DNA of 14,902 bases from Candidatus Omnitrophota bacterium (GCA_023247935.1 JAHFFM010000028.1:1-14902); one strand, 5' to 3'. Shown: positions 1 to 7,029, counted from the first letter of the stretch. The notes: generated by a model from the letters alone, not told the origin. Numbers and translations: made by a program.

Positions 1-519
1 CAATAAAGACGCGTGCGCTTTGAAAGAATTTGAAATCTTCTTGGCGTCTTTCGCGTCAAATTTGATTTTATACACCTCTTTTCCTATTTTCTCGATGGAA
101 AGCGTGCCCTTATTTTCAGTTGAGCCCGCCCGAATAGTCTGATTTTTATACCAGCCCTGCCATTCTTTTCCGTTGAGCACAAAACCCGGCGTGTAAACGC
201 GGTTATTTCCCCAAAATTGGGCGTAATTCCTTTGCCGCCTCGAAAATGCTTTTTCGGACAACTTGTCTTTCCAGCCCAAATCATCCCAATAATCCACATG
301 AAAAACCACGGGCACAAATTCTACCCAAAGAGCCGAGCTGTCAGTCAAGCGGCTCACCCATTCCTCGGCAGGCGGGCAGCTGCTGCATCCTTCCGAGCTA
401 AATACTTCCAACAAAGAAACTCTTTGAGAGCCGCTTTGAGCGATGGTTTGAGCCCAAAGAGAAATTGGCGACAAAACAATAACCGACGCAAGCACAAAAG
501 ATAGGATTTTTTTATTCAT
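1..519 (-). CDS. Secreted DUF1223 (thioredoxin-like) protein, 3' end off the window
   Basis: The frame is open for 173 codons from an ATG at 517-519 to the left edge, so the C-terminus is missing. The product starts with a classic signal peptide: MNKK, then a hydrophobic stretch ending near residue 23 with WAQ, so it is probably exported. Mature residues 31-45 read LLEVFSSEGCSSCPP, the hallmark CxxC-type motif of DUF1223 proteins, and a later HVDYWDDLGWKD block is also typical of that family. These proteins have a thioredoxin-like fold; a redox role is plausible but the biochemical function is not established. A GGAG lies 9 nt before the ATG and an extended -10 box lies just upstream. It sits alone, downstream of the response regulator on the same strand. 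The family assignment is firm; the function is not. Confidence 0.88.
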   Translation of the reverse strand, partial: MNKKILSFVLASVIVLSPISLWAQTIAQSGSQRVSLLEVFSSEGCSSCPPAEEWVSRLTDSSALWVEFVPVVFHVDYWDDLGWKDKLSEKAFSRRQRNYAQFWGNNRVYTPGFVLNGKEWQGWYKNQTIRAGSTENKGTLSIEKIGKEVYKIKFDAKDAKKISNSFKAHASLL

Positions 520-539
520 CAGACACAGCTCCGCCATCA

Positions 540-548
540 ATTATAGCA
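540..548 (-). promoter_or_regulatory. Extended -10 promoter for the DUF1223 gene
   Basis: On the minus strand this reads TGCTATAAT, a perfect extended -10 (TGnTATAAT). It lies about 20 nt before the ATG at 519, which would give a short leader of roughly 14 nt containing the GGAG ribosome-binding site. I see no good -35 hexamer, which extended -10 promoters can do without. Motif-only evidence. Confidence 0.5.
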
Positions 549-564
549 AATATGAAGAAACTGT

Positions 565-1269
565 TTATTTATTATGGCGGAATTGCTGCGGTGTGCAGCC
601 GACGTTTTTTTTGAAAGCTTTTGCGAACGAAGGCATGTTTTGATAACCGATTTCATCCGAAATTTGCCCAATTCTCGTCATTGATTTTTTTAACATGGCT
701 TTGGCTTTTTCAAGGCGAAGCCATGTGCGATATTCCACAAAACTTCTGCCTGATTTTTCTTTGAAAAGCCGGCTGAGATATTTTGGATGCATGGATAAAA
801 TGCCTGAGATTTCAGTCAACGAAACACTCTTATTAAAATTTCTTTCAAGAATGCGTATGACGCGCGCGACGGCGGCATGCTGATTTCCGCTGTCCATGGT
901 CAAAAAACGGGATTTTAAATACTTCGTGAAAATAAGGCTGACCGCGTCAATTTCAAAAGGCTTATCGATGAATTCATCCGCCCCGCTTCGCCACGCCTCA
1001 ATCACTGTTTCCTTGGAGCCGAACGCGGTCAAAAAAATCAAGGGCAAATCGCGGTCAACTTGCCGGATCTTTTTGGAAACTTCGACGCCGCTCATTCCGT
1101 TCATTCGATAATCCAAAACGACCATGTCCACTTCATTGGGTTTTTCCAATAAACGGAGGGCTTCCTCACCATTTCGCGCGCCAATAAATTTATATTGAGG
1201 GAAAGCGATTTCGAGACTATCTCTTGTCCGGCGGTCATCGTCCACAACAAGGATCAGGGATCCAATCAT
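565..1269 (-). CDS. Response regulator with AraC-family DNA-binding output domain
   Basis: This 234-aa protein joins an N-terminal receiver domain (about residues 4-118) to a C-terminal AraC-type double helix-turn-helix (about 133-232). Receiver landmarks are present: acidic pocket D10/D11, phospho-acceptor D53 in VVLDYRM, T81 in FLTA and K103 in DKPF. The output domain carries SLTEISGILSMHPKYLSRLF and the second-helix block GYQNMPSFAKAFKKNVGCTP, the conserved AraC signature. It should be a cytoplasmic transcription factor activated by phosphorylation. No histidine kinase lies next to it, so it is an orphan here and its targets cannot be read from context. The ATG at 1267-1269 has no clear Shine-Dalgarno. 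A 20-21-bp direct repeat lies 34-70 bp upstream and may be its own binding site. Confidence 0.93.
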   Translation of the reverse strand: MIGSLILVVDDDRRTRDSLEIAFPQYKFIGARNGEEALRLLEKPNEVDMVVLDYRMNGMSGVEVSKKIRQVDRDLPLIFLTAFGSKETVIEAWRSGADEFIDKPFEIDAVSLIFTKYLKSRFLTMDSGNQHAAVARVIRILERNFNKSVSLTEISGILSMHPKYLSRLFKEKSGRSFVEYRTWLRLEKAKAMLKKSMTRIGQISDEIGYQNMPSFAKAFKKNVGCTPQQFRHNK

Positions 1270-1302
1270 CAGAACATTCTAAAGACTGTTCAATGACTTT
1301 GG

Positions 1303-1339
1303 AATTGTCTAATTCTACTTTTTAATGTCTTTATTCTAC
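1303..1339. promoter_or_regulatory. Direct repeat with about 21-bp period upstream of the AraC-type regulator
   Basis: Two near-copies of TGTCTwwATTCTAC occur at 1306-1318 and 1326-1339. The ATTCTAC parts are exactly 21 bp apart and the TGTCT parts 20 bp apart, two helical turns. AraC-family proteins commonly bind direct repeats on one face of the helix, and the repeats sit just before the regulator start at 1269. A role as an autoregulatory operator is inference from position and spacing. Confidence 0.35.
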
Positions 1340-1415
1340 CTGCCTTTTTAGGGTCCTTTATCCAATTTTAAGCAGTCCCAATAAATGCATTCATAGTTTT
1401 TTTATATTACCCGGT

Positions 1416-1673
1416 TCAGGATGAACGCGCAATAAGCTCCAGCTTTTTCTTTCTGGTGAAACGCTTGATTTCGGCTTCGCGTTTGCAAGCGCCGGACTTG
1501 GAGTCAAAACGCTCCTGGTAAAGCATTTGTTTGGGCGGGTTGTAACTGGTATAACGCGCTTTTTTGGCTTGATGATCTTTGAGACGGCGCTCCACGTCGG
1601 TTGTAACGCCCGTGTAAAGAGTTCCTCCCTGACATTCCAGAATGTAGACATACCACATCCCTTGATTATACAA
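1416..1673 (-). CDS. GIY-YIG nuclease-domain protein (YhbQ/UPF0213-like)
   Basis: An 85-aa single-domain protein. The GIY-YIG signature appears as WYVYIL (residues 7-12) and LYTGVT (19-24), followed by the conserved Arg region DVERRL (26-31) and the catalytic-Glu region CKREAEIK (63-70, E66). Standalone proteins of this size resemble the YhbQ/UPF0213 group; they are predicted DNA-cleaving enzymes, possibly in repair, but their role is poorly known. I chose the TTG at 1671-1673 because AAGGA lies 8 nt upstream of it. The ATG at 1656-1658 also keeps the whole domain but has no spaced ribosome-binding site. It is divergent from the desaturase at 1721, with under 50 bp between them. Confidence 0.88.
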   Translation of the reverse strand: MYNQGMWYVYILECQGGTLYTGVTTDVERRLKDHQAKKARYTSYNPPKQMLYQERFDSKSGACKREAEIKRFTRKKKLELIARSS

Positions 1674-1691
1674 TGGCTTTATCCTTATAGC
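1662..1691 (+). promoter_or_regulatory. Possible sigma-70 promoter for the membrane desaturase
   Basis: TTGATT at 1662-1667 and TATAGC at 1686-1691 are separated by 18 bp and match 4 of 6 consensus bases each. Transcription would start near 1698, about 23 nt before the ATG. It overlaps the 5' end of the divergent GIY-YIG gene. This is a weak, motif-only call. Confidence 0.28.
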
Positions 1692-1720
1692 TCAATCACC
1701 TCTTCACACGTTTGAGTATT

Positions 1721-2587
1721 ATGGCAAAAATAAAATCTTTTCAAGACAGCTATCCTTTACCCAAATTCCAACGCCGCTGGGTTGGAATTATTTTCTTTAT
1801 TGGGATTCATATTGTCGGCTTAATCGGAACGCCCTGGTATATCATGCGCTATGGCGTCTCAGGCGGTGAATGGGCTCTTTTTCTTGTTTGGCTTTTATTC
1901 ACAAGCTTCGCGATCACAGTTGGCTATCATCGGCTTTTCGCGCATACGACTTATAAAACGAATTCATGGATTCGTTTTATACTTTTGTTTTTTGGTGGCG
2001 CGACCTTTGAACAATCCGCTCTCAAATGGGCGTCTCAACATCGTCAGCATCATCAATTCACGGATACGGATCGGGACCCGTACAATATCAAACGCGGGTT
2101 TTGGTACGCACATGCCGGATGGATTTTATTTTGGAAGCACCGGGTCAATTACAACAATGTTCCGGATTTAAAACGCTCAAAGCTCGTCATGCATCAGCAT
2201 CGATTTTATTCTTTATGGTCATTTGGCGCGGGCCTTATCGTTCCGATGCTGATAGGATTCTGGATGGGACACCCGCTCGGGGCTCTGATTATGACGGTTA
2301 GTTTGCGTATGGTGCTGGTGATGCATTCTGCATTCTTCATCAATTCTTACGCGCATACGTTTGGAAGCCGGAATTTTGATGGACGCCTATCCGCCGGAGA
2401 CCATTGGCTGGGAGCCATTCTTACCAATGGAGAGGGTTATCATAATTTTCATCACCGCTATCCAAATGATTATCGGAATGGAATCCGCTGGTTCCATTGG
2501 GACCCAAGTAAATGGCTGATTTTTATTTTATCCAAAATCGGATTAGCCTGGGATCTAAAAAGGACATTCCAAAAAACCCATCCTTAA
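1721..2587 (+). CDS. Membrane acyl-CoA/acyl-lipid fatty acid desaturase (delta-9 type)
   Basis: This is an integral-membrane di-iron desaturase of 288 aa from the ATG. All three histidine boxes are present: HRLFAH (residues 70-75), HRQHH (107-111) and HNFHH (241-245, within GEGYHNFHHRYPNDYR). Hydrophobic segments flank the boxes as expected (about residues 22-45, 50-70, 83-97 and 195-220). The family introduces a cis double bond, usually at carbon 9, into saturated acyl chains in the membrane, so this gene probably tunes membrane fluidity. An in-frame TTG at 1712 would add three residues, but neither start has a strong ribosome-binding site. The gene is on the opposite strand to nearly everything else and ends at a strong hairpin terminator. 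Substrate (CoA, ACP or intact lipid) and exact regiospecificity cannot be told from the sequence. Confidence 0.93.
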   Translation: MAKIKSFQDSYPLPKFQRRWVGIIFFIGIHIVGLIGTPWYIMRYGVSGGEWALFLVWLLFTSFAITVGYHRLFAHTTYKTNSWIRFILLFFGGATFEQSALKWASQHRQHHQFTDTDRDPYNIKRGFWYAHAGWILFWKHRVNYNNVPDLKRSKLVMHQHRFYSLWSFGAGLIVPMLIGFWMGHPLGALIMTVSLRMVLVMHSAFFINSYAHTFGSRNFDGRLSAGDHWLGAILTNGEGYHNFHHRYPNDYRNGIRWFHWDPSKWLIFILSKIGLAWDLKRTFQKTHP

Positions 2588-2605
2588 ATTGACTAGGAAT
2601 AAAAA

Positions 2606-2643
2606 AAACGGCTTTTCTGCGAGTATTCGTAGAAAAGCCGTTT
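2606..2643. terminator. Bidirectional intrinsic terminator between desaturase and P-II genes
   Basis: A 16-bp stem has arms at 2606-2621 and 2628-2643, with one G-T wobble and a 6-nt loop (AGTATT). A-rich sequence before it and T-rich sequence after it make it work on both strands. It separates two convergent genes, as expected for a shared terminator. Confidence 0.9.
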
Positions 2644-2658
2644 AATTTAAAAACCCCG

Positions 2659-2997
2659 TTAAACCGCGGCTTGTCCTTCCTCGCCGGTGCGGATACGGAT
2701 CACATTTTCGCAAGGAGCGACGAAAATTTTTCCATCTCCAATTTCTCCGGTTTTGGCGCTTTTGGTAATGACTTCGATGATTTTTTTGACATCTCCATCA
2801 TTGGCAAATATCGTCAAGAGAACTTTCGGAAGAAGATCCACTTTAAATTGTCTTCCCCGATAAGTTTCCGTTAAACCGCCCTGTTTTCCATGACCCCGGA
2901 ATGTAAACACCATCATACCCGGGCATGAAATCGCAGCAAGAGCCTGCTTCACCTTTCCAAATTGTTCTCTTCGAACGACTGCATCAATTCTTTTCAT
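2659..2997 (-). CDS. glnK: P-II nitrogen regulatory protein (GlnK-type) with Phe at position 51
   Basis: A 112-aa protein, exactly the usual P-II length. It contains the T-loop segment (residues 37-54, with TYRGRQF), the B-loop TGEIGDGKIFV and the C-terminal RIRTGEE signature. P-II proteins are trimers that bind ATP/ADP and 2-oxoglutarate and signal nitrogen and carbon status; GlnK-type members plug the AmtB channel when ammonium is plentiful. Ungapped counting against E. coli GlnB/GlnK puts Phe at position 51, where enteric proteins have the uridylylated Tyr; Tyr46 is kept and the cyanobacterial Ser49 is Arg. Classical GlnD modification at residue 51 is therefore unlikely. It lies 14 nt downstream of amtB with AAGGAG before the ATG, so the two are almost certainly co-transcribed. 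The gene symbol rests on the amtB linkage. Confidence 0.95.
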   Translation of the reverse strand: MKRIDAVVRREQFGKVKQALAAISCPGMMVFTFRGHGKQGGLTETYRGRQFKVDLLPKVLLTIFANDGDVKKIIEVITKSAKTGEIGDGKIFVAPCENVIRIRTGEEGQAAV

Positions 2998-3011
2998 AAA
3001 CTCTCCTTTAC

Positions 3012-4556
3012 TTATTTCTGCGGAAGAGAGGTGATTTCATCGTAATAGGCATAAGCGCCCATTTCGGGAATATCCAAACCGTCTCTCTCGACCGTGGCTG
3101 GAACACGCAAACCTTGAATCGCGTTTTGAACTTTGAAGAAGATGAAGGAAGCGGCAAACACAAAAACCGCGCAAGTCCCCACGCCGACAGCCTGCGCGAA
3201 GAATTGGCCAGGATCGCCGTGAAGAATACCTTTCACCGTACCGGAGACACCGTTCCAACCATCACCGTAGGCTCCGTCCGCGAAAATACCCACGCTTAAG
3301 CAGCCCCAAGCACCGTTGACGCCATGCACTGAAATCGCGCCCACTGGATCATCGATCCCCAATCTTTCGAATAAAAATACGGATTCAACAACCAGCCAAC
3401 CGGCGATACAACCAATAATAACCGAAGACATCGAATCAACGAATGCGCAGGGTGCCGTGATGGCCACAAGGCCCGCCAACATTCCGTTACAAGCCATACT
3501 CGTATCCGGCTTGCCAAAACGCATCCACATGTAGAAATAAGCCACCAAACATCCGCCCGTACCGGCAAGCATGGTGTTGGTCGCGACCACTGCCATACGG
3601 AGGTCTGTACCGGCTAGCGTGCTGCCAGGGTTGAAACCAAACCAGCCGAACGCAAGAATAAACGTACCGAGGACCGCGTAAACAAGATTATGCGCGGGAA
3701 TCGCGTTAGCCGAACCGTCCTTGTTGAATTTACCCGCGCGAGGCCCAATCACCATCGCCCCTGCGAGCGCACAGACACCCCCAACCATGTGTACGACGGA
3801 GGAACCGGCGAAATCCACATGCCCATGGCCCAAACCGAAATTTTTACCCAGTTGTGACAGCCATCCGCCGCCCCAAACCCAGTTTCCAAAAAGTGGGTAA
3901 ACAAACATCGAAATAAAGAAACCGTAGACTACAAAAGCGGAAGTTTTCCAACGTTCAGCCATAGCGCCCGTCGGGATTGTCGCTGTTGTGTCCATGAAAA
4001 CCATTTGGAACAAGAAAAGTGTATAAATTGCGACATCATACGATGATCCAGCCAGGAAAAAGCCTTTCGTACCAAAGAGGCCGAAATCTTTTCCAAAAAG
4101 ATGGATGACAACCTCATGATCCAATGCCGCACCACCAGCTCCCAGCGTTGGCGTACTGCCCAAGCCTCCAAACATGAGTGCGAAACCGCAAATCCAGAAA
4201 CCGAGCATACCAATCGGGTAAATCATCATGTTCATTGCCATGGTATGGTTGGCGTTCTTGTGTTGGCAGAGACCCGTTTCAACCAAAGCAAAACCCGCCT
4301 GCATGAACATGACCAAAAATCCGGTGATCAACGTCCACATAATATTTATGGAAATCTTATTATGACCCACCTGCGCACCAATCTCTTCAAGAGTCGGCTG
4401 TCCGGCTGTAGCTGCCGTGACATCCGAGATCATGCCGGTACTGGCTCCCGATGGATCATTGGCGGCAAAGAGTGGCGATGAAAACAAAGCCAACCCTCCC
4501 AACCAACCTACAAAAACAAAGCTCATTAAGAGCCTTTTATTACTTGGACGTAACAT
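3012..4556 (-). CDS. amtB: AmtB/Mep/Rh-family ammonium transporter
   Basis: A 514-aa polytopic membrane protein, longer than the roughly 430-aa E. coli AmtB because of an extended N-terminal periplasmic stretch and a longer C-terminus. A signal peptide (residues 1 to about 31, ending SSPLFA-AND) precedes about 40 polar residues, then the Amt core of about 11 helices. Landmarks of the conduction path are visible: D248 with the first pore His H256 (DFAGSSVVH, same 8-residue spacing as D160/H168) and the twin His H411 in ISVHGVNGAWG. The MDTTATIPTGAMAERW block is also typical. It transports ammonium/ammonia across the inner membrane. A strong AAGGAGG lies just before the ATG (4562-4569). It heads an amtB-glnK unit, the reverse of the common glnK-amtB order. 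I saw no sigma-54 promoter upstream. Confidence 0.96.
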   Translation of the reverse strand: MLRPSNKRLLMSFVFVGWLGGLALFSSPLFAANDPSGASTGMISDVTAATAGQPTLEEIGAQVGHNKISINIMWTLITGFLVMFMQAGFALVETGLCQHKNANHTMAMNMMIYPIGMLGFWICGFALMFGGLGSTPTLGAGGAALDHEVVIHLFGKDFGLFGTKGFFLAGSSYDVAIYTLFLFQMVFMDTTATIPTGAMAERWKTSAFVVYGFFISMFVYPLFGNWVWGGGWLSQLGKNFGLGHGHVDFAGSSVVHMVGGVCALAGAMVIGPRAGKFNKDGSANAIPAHNLVYAVLGTFILAFGWFGFNPGSTLAGTDLRMAVVATNTMLAGTGGCLVAYFYMWMRFGKPDTSMACNGMLAGLVAITAPCAFVDSMSSVIIGCIAGWLVVESVFLFERLGIDDPVGAISVHGVNGAWGCLSVGIFADGAYGDGWNGVSGTVKGILHGDPGQFFAQAVGVGTCAVFVFAASFIFFKVQNAIQGLRVPATVERDGLDIPEMGAYAYYDEITSLPQK

Positions 4557-4671
4557 AACAACCCTCCTTTTTTACTTTAAGAACCCCTTTTCCCGACTGG
4601 CGGCCGCTATTCATTTTTTTAGGCGGACGCCCCATCATGAAAAAACAATCAAACATCAAAACAACTAATTC

Positions 4672-5379
4672 CTATTGAGACGAGCCGCAATGCCGAATGA
4701 CTCCGTAGCACCATTGAACTTCATTTTTCTTAGCTTCCAATACAGGTTTTTTTGAATCCACGGGACTTAAAGTTACCAAGGAGCCCTCCGCGGTATAAAT
4801 CCTGCAAACAGGCGCGTGATTTTTGATTTTGATGACAACGGGATAGCCGACTTTTAACGGCTCTCTTAAATCCGCCAAAATAACATCGCCCGCTGAATAA
4901 ACAGGCTCCATACACCGATCCGTAATCTCAAACGCGAAGATATACCCTGAAAATAAATCTCTTGGTAAAAAAAATCGCTTCCCTGTCCATTTGGCGGGGT
5001 TTGTGATTTCACTCAAAGGCAATTCCTTCATGGCGCCATTCAAAAGAGGCACATAATTAACCCAAGAAGCGGAAATGACGGGGTCCTTTGAATCAGAAAT
5101 TTTTTCCTGCCGAGATTGTATTCTCCGCGTGTCTTTCAGCTCCAAAAAAACTTGCAAGGGCACACGCAATGTAGACGATAATTTTTTAAGAATGTCCTCG
5201 CTTTTCGGAAAAGAGATGTTTTTTTCCCATTTAAGGGCGGTTTGTCGGGTAACCCCTATTTTTTGACAAAAATCATCAAATGTTAACTGTGCTTTGGCCC
5301 TGGAATATTTCAATAAATCAGCAAAACCCAAAGAAGGCATTGATATATGTGTTTGAATATTCATCTTTTTTCTCTTCAT
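4672..5379 (-). CDS. Xre-type HTH regulator with LexA/CI-like S24 domain, Cys at both catalytic positions
   Basis: Numbering from the ATG at 5377-5379 (235 aa). The N-terminal helix-turn-helix (about residues 19-80) includes FDDFCQKIGVTRQTALKWEK, a Cro/CI-type fold. The C-terminal half (about 105-235) resembles the S24 domain of LexA/CI: FEITDRCMEPVYSAGDVIL matches the usual GDSMEP...GD motif, and APVCRIYT matches LexA VTVKRL. The Ser nucleophile is replaced by C156 and the general-base Lys by C192, so canonical self-cleavage is not expected; the domain may serve for dimerisation or sensing. Alternative starts are a TTG at 5401-5403 (AGGA 7 nt upstream) and an ATG at 5362-5364. It is followed on the same strand by amtB after 115 nt, so it could regulate that unit or itself; no target is proven. 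Confidence 0.8.
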   Translation of the reverse strand: MKRKKMNIQTHISMPSLGFADLLKYSRAKAQLTFDDFCQKIGVTRQTALKWEKNISFPKSEDILKKLSSTLRVPLQVFLELKDTRRIQSRQEKISDSKDPVISASWVNYVPLLNGAMKELPLSEITNPAKWTGKRFFLPRDLFSGYIFAFEITDRCMEPVYSAGDVILADLREPLKVGYPVVIKIKNHAPVCRIYTAEGSLVTLSPVDSKKPVLEAKKNEVQWCYGVIRHCGSSQ

Positions 5380-5387
5380 TATGATCC

Positions 5388-5400
5388 GAACGATCTGTTC
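5388..5400. promoter_or_regulatory. Palindrome GAAC-N5-GTTC near the regulator start
   Basis: A half-site palindrome (GAAC at 5388-5391, GTTC at 5397-5400) lies 9-21 bp before the ATG at 5379. It resembles Gram-positive LexA boxes but has a 5-bp rather than 4-bp spacer. It could be an autoregulatory operator for the adjacent CI/LexA-like protein. If translation starts at the TTG at 5403, it would lie inside the coding region. Confidence 0.25.
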
Positions 5401-5439
5401 CAATAATGATTCCTGCGTAGATTACGTTTAGATTGTTAC

Positions 5440-5449
5440 AAACATGTTT
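5440..5449. promoter_or_regulatory. Perfect 10-bp palindrome AAACATGTTT upstream of the regulator
   Basis: The sequence is its own reverse complement and lies in the 105-bp gap between the regulator and the antiporter gene. On the minus strand it would fall between a weak -35 (TTAACT) and -10 (TAACAA) 17 bp apart. A repressor bound there would block such a promoter. Short palindromes also occur by chance, so this is tentative. Confidence 0.25.
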
Positions 5450-5484
5450 CGAAGCAGTTAACTTGTTGAAAAGATGGGTAATTA

Positions 5485-6753
5485 TCACGTTTTAAAAAAA
5501 AGAATCCAAATCAGAAAAAAAATGGGGATAAGAACAGGCAGGCTGTACTTCAGAAAATACCCGAAAAAACTCGGGGTTTTCACCTTCGATTGGTCCGCGA
5601 TGGATTTAACAAGAAAATTTGGCCCGTTTCCTATATAGGTGACGGCGCCAAAAAAAACGGAACCGACGCTGATGGCCCGGATATACTGGGGGTGACTGAC
5701 TAAAAGATCCAAAACACCAGCATGCTCCTGACCAGGCGTATGAGTGCCAAAAAGCCCTAAAGCCGCTGAAAGAAAATTCAAATAAGTCGGCGCATTATCG
5801 AGCACACTGGATAGAATGCCGCTTCCCCAAAAAAACTGACCGGCGCTTTGGATACCGATTTCAGGCGCATATTTTTCGAGCCATTCGAGCGCCGGAATCA
5901 TTGTCGCGAAAATACCGATGAATAAAATAGCCACCTCTTTAATCGGCCCAAAATTAAAATCATTGCTTTCATGCACGGACTTCGGCGTCGTTTTATAAGA
6001 CAGAACAGCGGCGGCGAGCATAATGCCCTCACGCAAAAAAGGCGGATGGTTGACAAACACGGATCCGAGGATCATCAACAGAAAAATTACATTGTGCGTG
6101 CCTAAAAACCTCCACTCTTCATGCGCGGTTTCTTTTTTACGAATCTCAAGAGGCGCACGCTTAAAGTTGAGGTTGTCTACGATGAAGAAAATCGCTATCA
6201 AAAGCGCTATTGCCAGACACCACACCGGCCAAACATTCGACAGAACCCAAAAAAACGGCACCCCTTTCAAATACCCAAGAAAAAGCGGCGGATCGCCGAT
6301 AGGCGTGAGGCCACCCCCGACATTACTGACAATAAAAATAAAGAAAACAATATGGTAGGCGGTAATTCGGTATTTATTCATGCGAATCCATGGGCGCACC
6401 ATCACCATGGAAGCGCCCGTTGTTCCGAGCACATTAGCCAGAACGGCTCCGATCAGCAAAAAAACGCTGTTCACCAAAGGCGTCGCCTCGCCTTTAACGT
6501 TGATATGTATTCCTCCGGAAACGATGAAAAGCGAGCCGATGAGACAAATGAAACTGAAATACTCAACACCTGTATTCCAAACAATCTCCGCATTCTTCAG
6601 CTGAAAAATATAATGAAGAACAATAAGAAGGCCGAGGCCTATGGAAACAAAACAAAAATTTTTTTCCCACCAATGCTTTTGTAAAAGCGGCAGCGTCGCG
6701 ATAGAAGCCAATAGAAGAACAAAAGGAAGCACCCAGATCAGCTCATTCCACAT
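5485..6753 (-). CDS. Sodium:proton antiporter, CitMHS/NhaD-like ion transporter superfamily
   Basis: 422 aa from the ATG at 6751-6753, almost entirely hydrophobic with about 11-12 predicted membrane helices. Two re-entrant-type motifs stand out: SNVGGGLTPIGDPPLFLGYL in the first half and SSVLDNAPTYLNFL in the second. This paired pattern is typical of NhaD/ArsB/CitMHS transporters, and the closest annotated relatives are usually called sodium:proton antiporters. It probably exchanges Na+ for H+ at the inner membrane; a dicarboxylate or other substrate is not excluded. I preferred this start to the upstream ATG at 6807 because AAAAAGG (6760-6766) is correctly spaced, and the longer version would run into the 178-bp inverted repeat that ends 2 bp before that ribosome-binding site. 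It appears to be a single-gene unit. Confidence 0.85.
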   Translation of the reverse strand: MWNELIWVLPFVLLLASIATLPLLQKHWWEKNFCFVSIGLGLLIVLHYIFQLKNAEIVWNTGVEYFSFICLIGSLFIVSGGIHINVKGEATPLVNSVFLLIGAVLANVLGTTGASMVMVRPWIRMNKYRITAYHIVFFIFIVSNVGGGLTPIGDPPLFLGYLKGVPFFWVLSNVWPVWCLAIALLIAIFFIVDNLNFKRAPLEIRKKETAHEEWRFLGTHNVIFLLMILGSVFVNHPPFLREGIMLAAAVLSYKTTPKSVHESNDFNFGPIKEVAILFIGIFATMIPALEWLEKYAPEIGIQSAGQFFWGSGILSSVLDNAPTYLNFLSAALGLFGTHTPGQEHAGVLDLLVSHPQYIRAISVGSVFFGAVTYIGNGPNFLVKSIADQSKVKTPSFFGYFLKYSLPVLIPIFFLIWILFFKT

Positions 6754-6767
6754 AAAAAACCTTTTTA

Positions 6768-6945
6768 TTGAGCTGTATAACAATAACAAACCAAACGGGT
6801 GGCGCATGAAATCTATCTTTATTTATCCAAAAAGGACAGCACATCGCAACCCGATGTTTTTTGAGGTCTTGATAGCGTTTTTGGATAAATAAAATAGGTT
6901 TCATGTGACAGGACCCGTTTGGCTTGTTATTGTTATGCAGCTCAA
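6768..6945. repeat. 178-bp long inverted repeat flanked by TA; candidate MITE or 5'-UTR hairpin
   Basis: Two arms of about 66-68 bp (6768-6833 and 6878-6945) are near-perfect inverted copies. The outer 33 bp of each arm differ at only two positions, then comes a short mismatched patch, then matching again through TTTATCC and a run of As. A central 44 bp carries a small hairpin (ACATCG at 6841-6846 with CGATGT at 6852-6857). TA lies immediately outside both ends (6766-6767 and 6946-6947), which fits the target duplication of IS630/Tc1-mariner-type elements, so a non-autonomous MITE is my first reading. No transposase is in the window and I saw no second copy. The left end abuts the antiporter ribosome-binding site, so it may instead be, or have become, a leader structure. 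An integron attC-like site is a weaker alternative. Confidence 0.7.
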
Positions 6946-7029
6946 TAGATAAATGGATTAATTAAAATAAACTGGCGTCTTAAATTTATACGGCACAGGT
7001 TCTCTGTGTAAGGAAAATGGTATGTTTTG

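Noticed and set aside
1272..1291. GAACA-N10-TGTTC inverted repeat as a LexA box
   Set aside because: The spacer is far longer than any known LexA box, and the half-sites are only 5 bp.
4600..4640. Hairpin GGCGTCCGCC and the NotI-like palindrome before amtB as a terminator or operator
   Set aside because: The stem is only 3-4 bp with a tiny loop; the following T/A run is on the amtB leader and gives no convincing terminator.
4557..4671. Sigma-54 promoter for amtB
   Set aside because: No TGGCAC-N5-TTGC-like pattern is visible on the minus strand in the gap.
6121..6684. 187-aa plus-strand open frame
   Set aside because: It lies wholly antisense to the antiporter gene, whose membrane motifs are unmistakable. 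Its translation is low-complexity and charged, with no recognisable domain; it is a shadow.
6768..6945. Na+ or Li+ riboswitch (DUF1646 or nhaA-I type) upstream of the antiporter
   Set aside because: The region is one long near-perfect inverted repeat bounded by TA, unlike the compact multi-helix aptamers. I could not match conserved riboswitch cores.
6768..6945. Integron attC site
   Set aside because: Outer segments (TATAACAA...TTGTTATGC) recall attC boxes, but complementarity continues past where an attC should end, no integrase or cassette array is present, and the box at GTTATGC is not a clean GTTRRRY.
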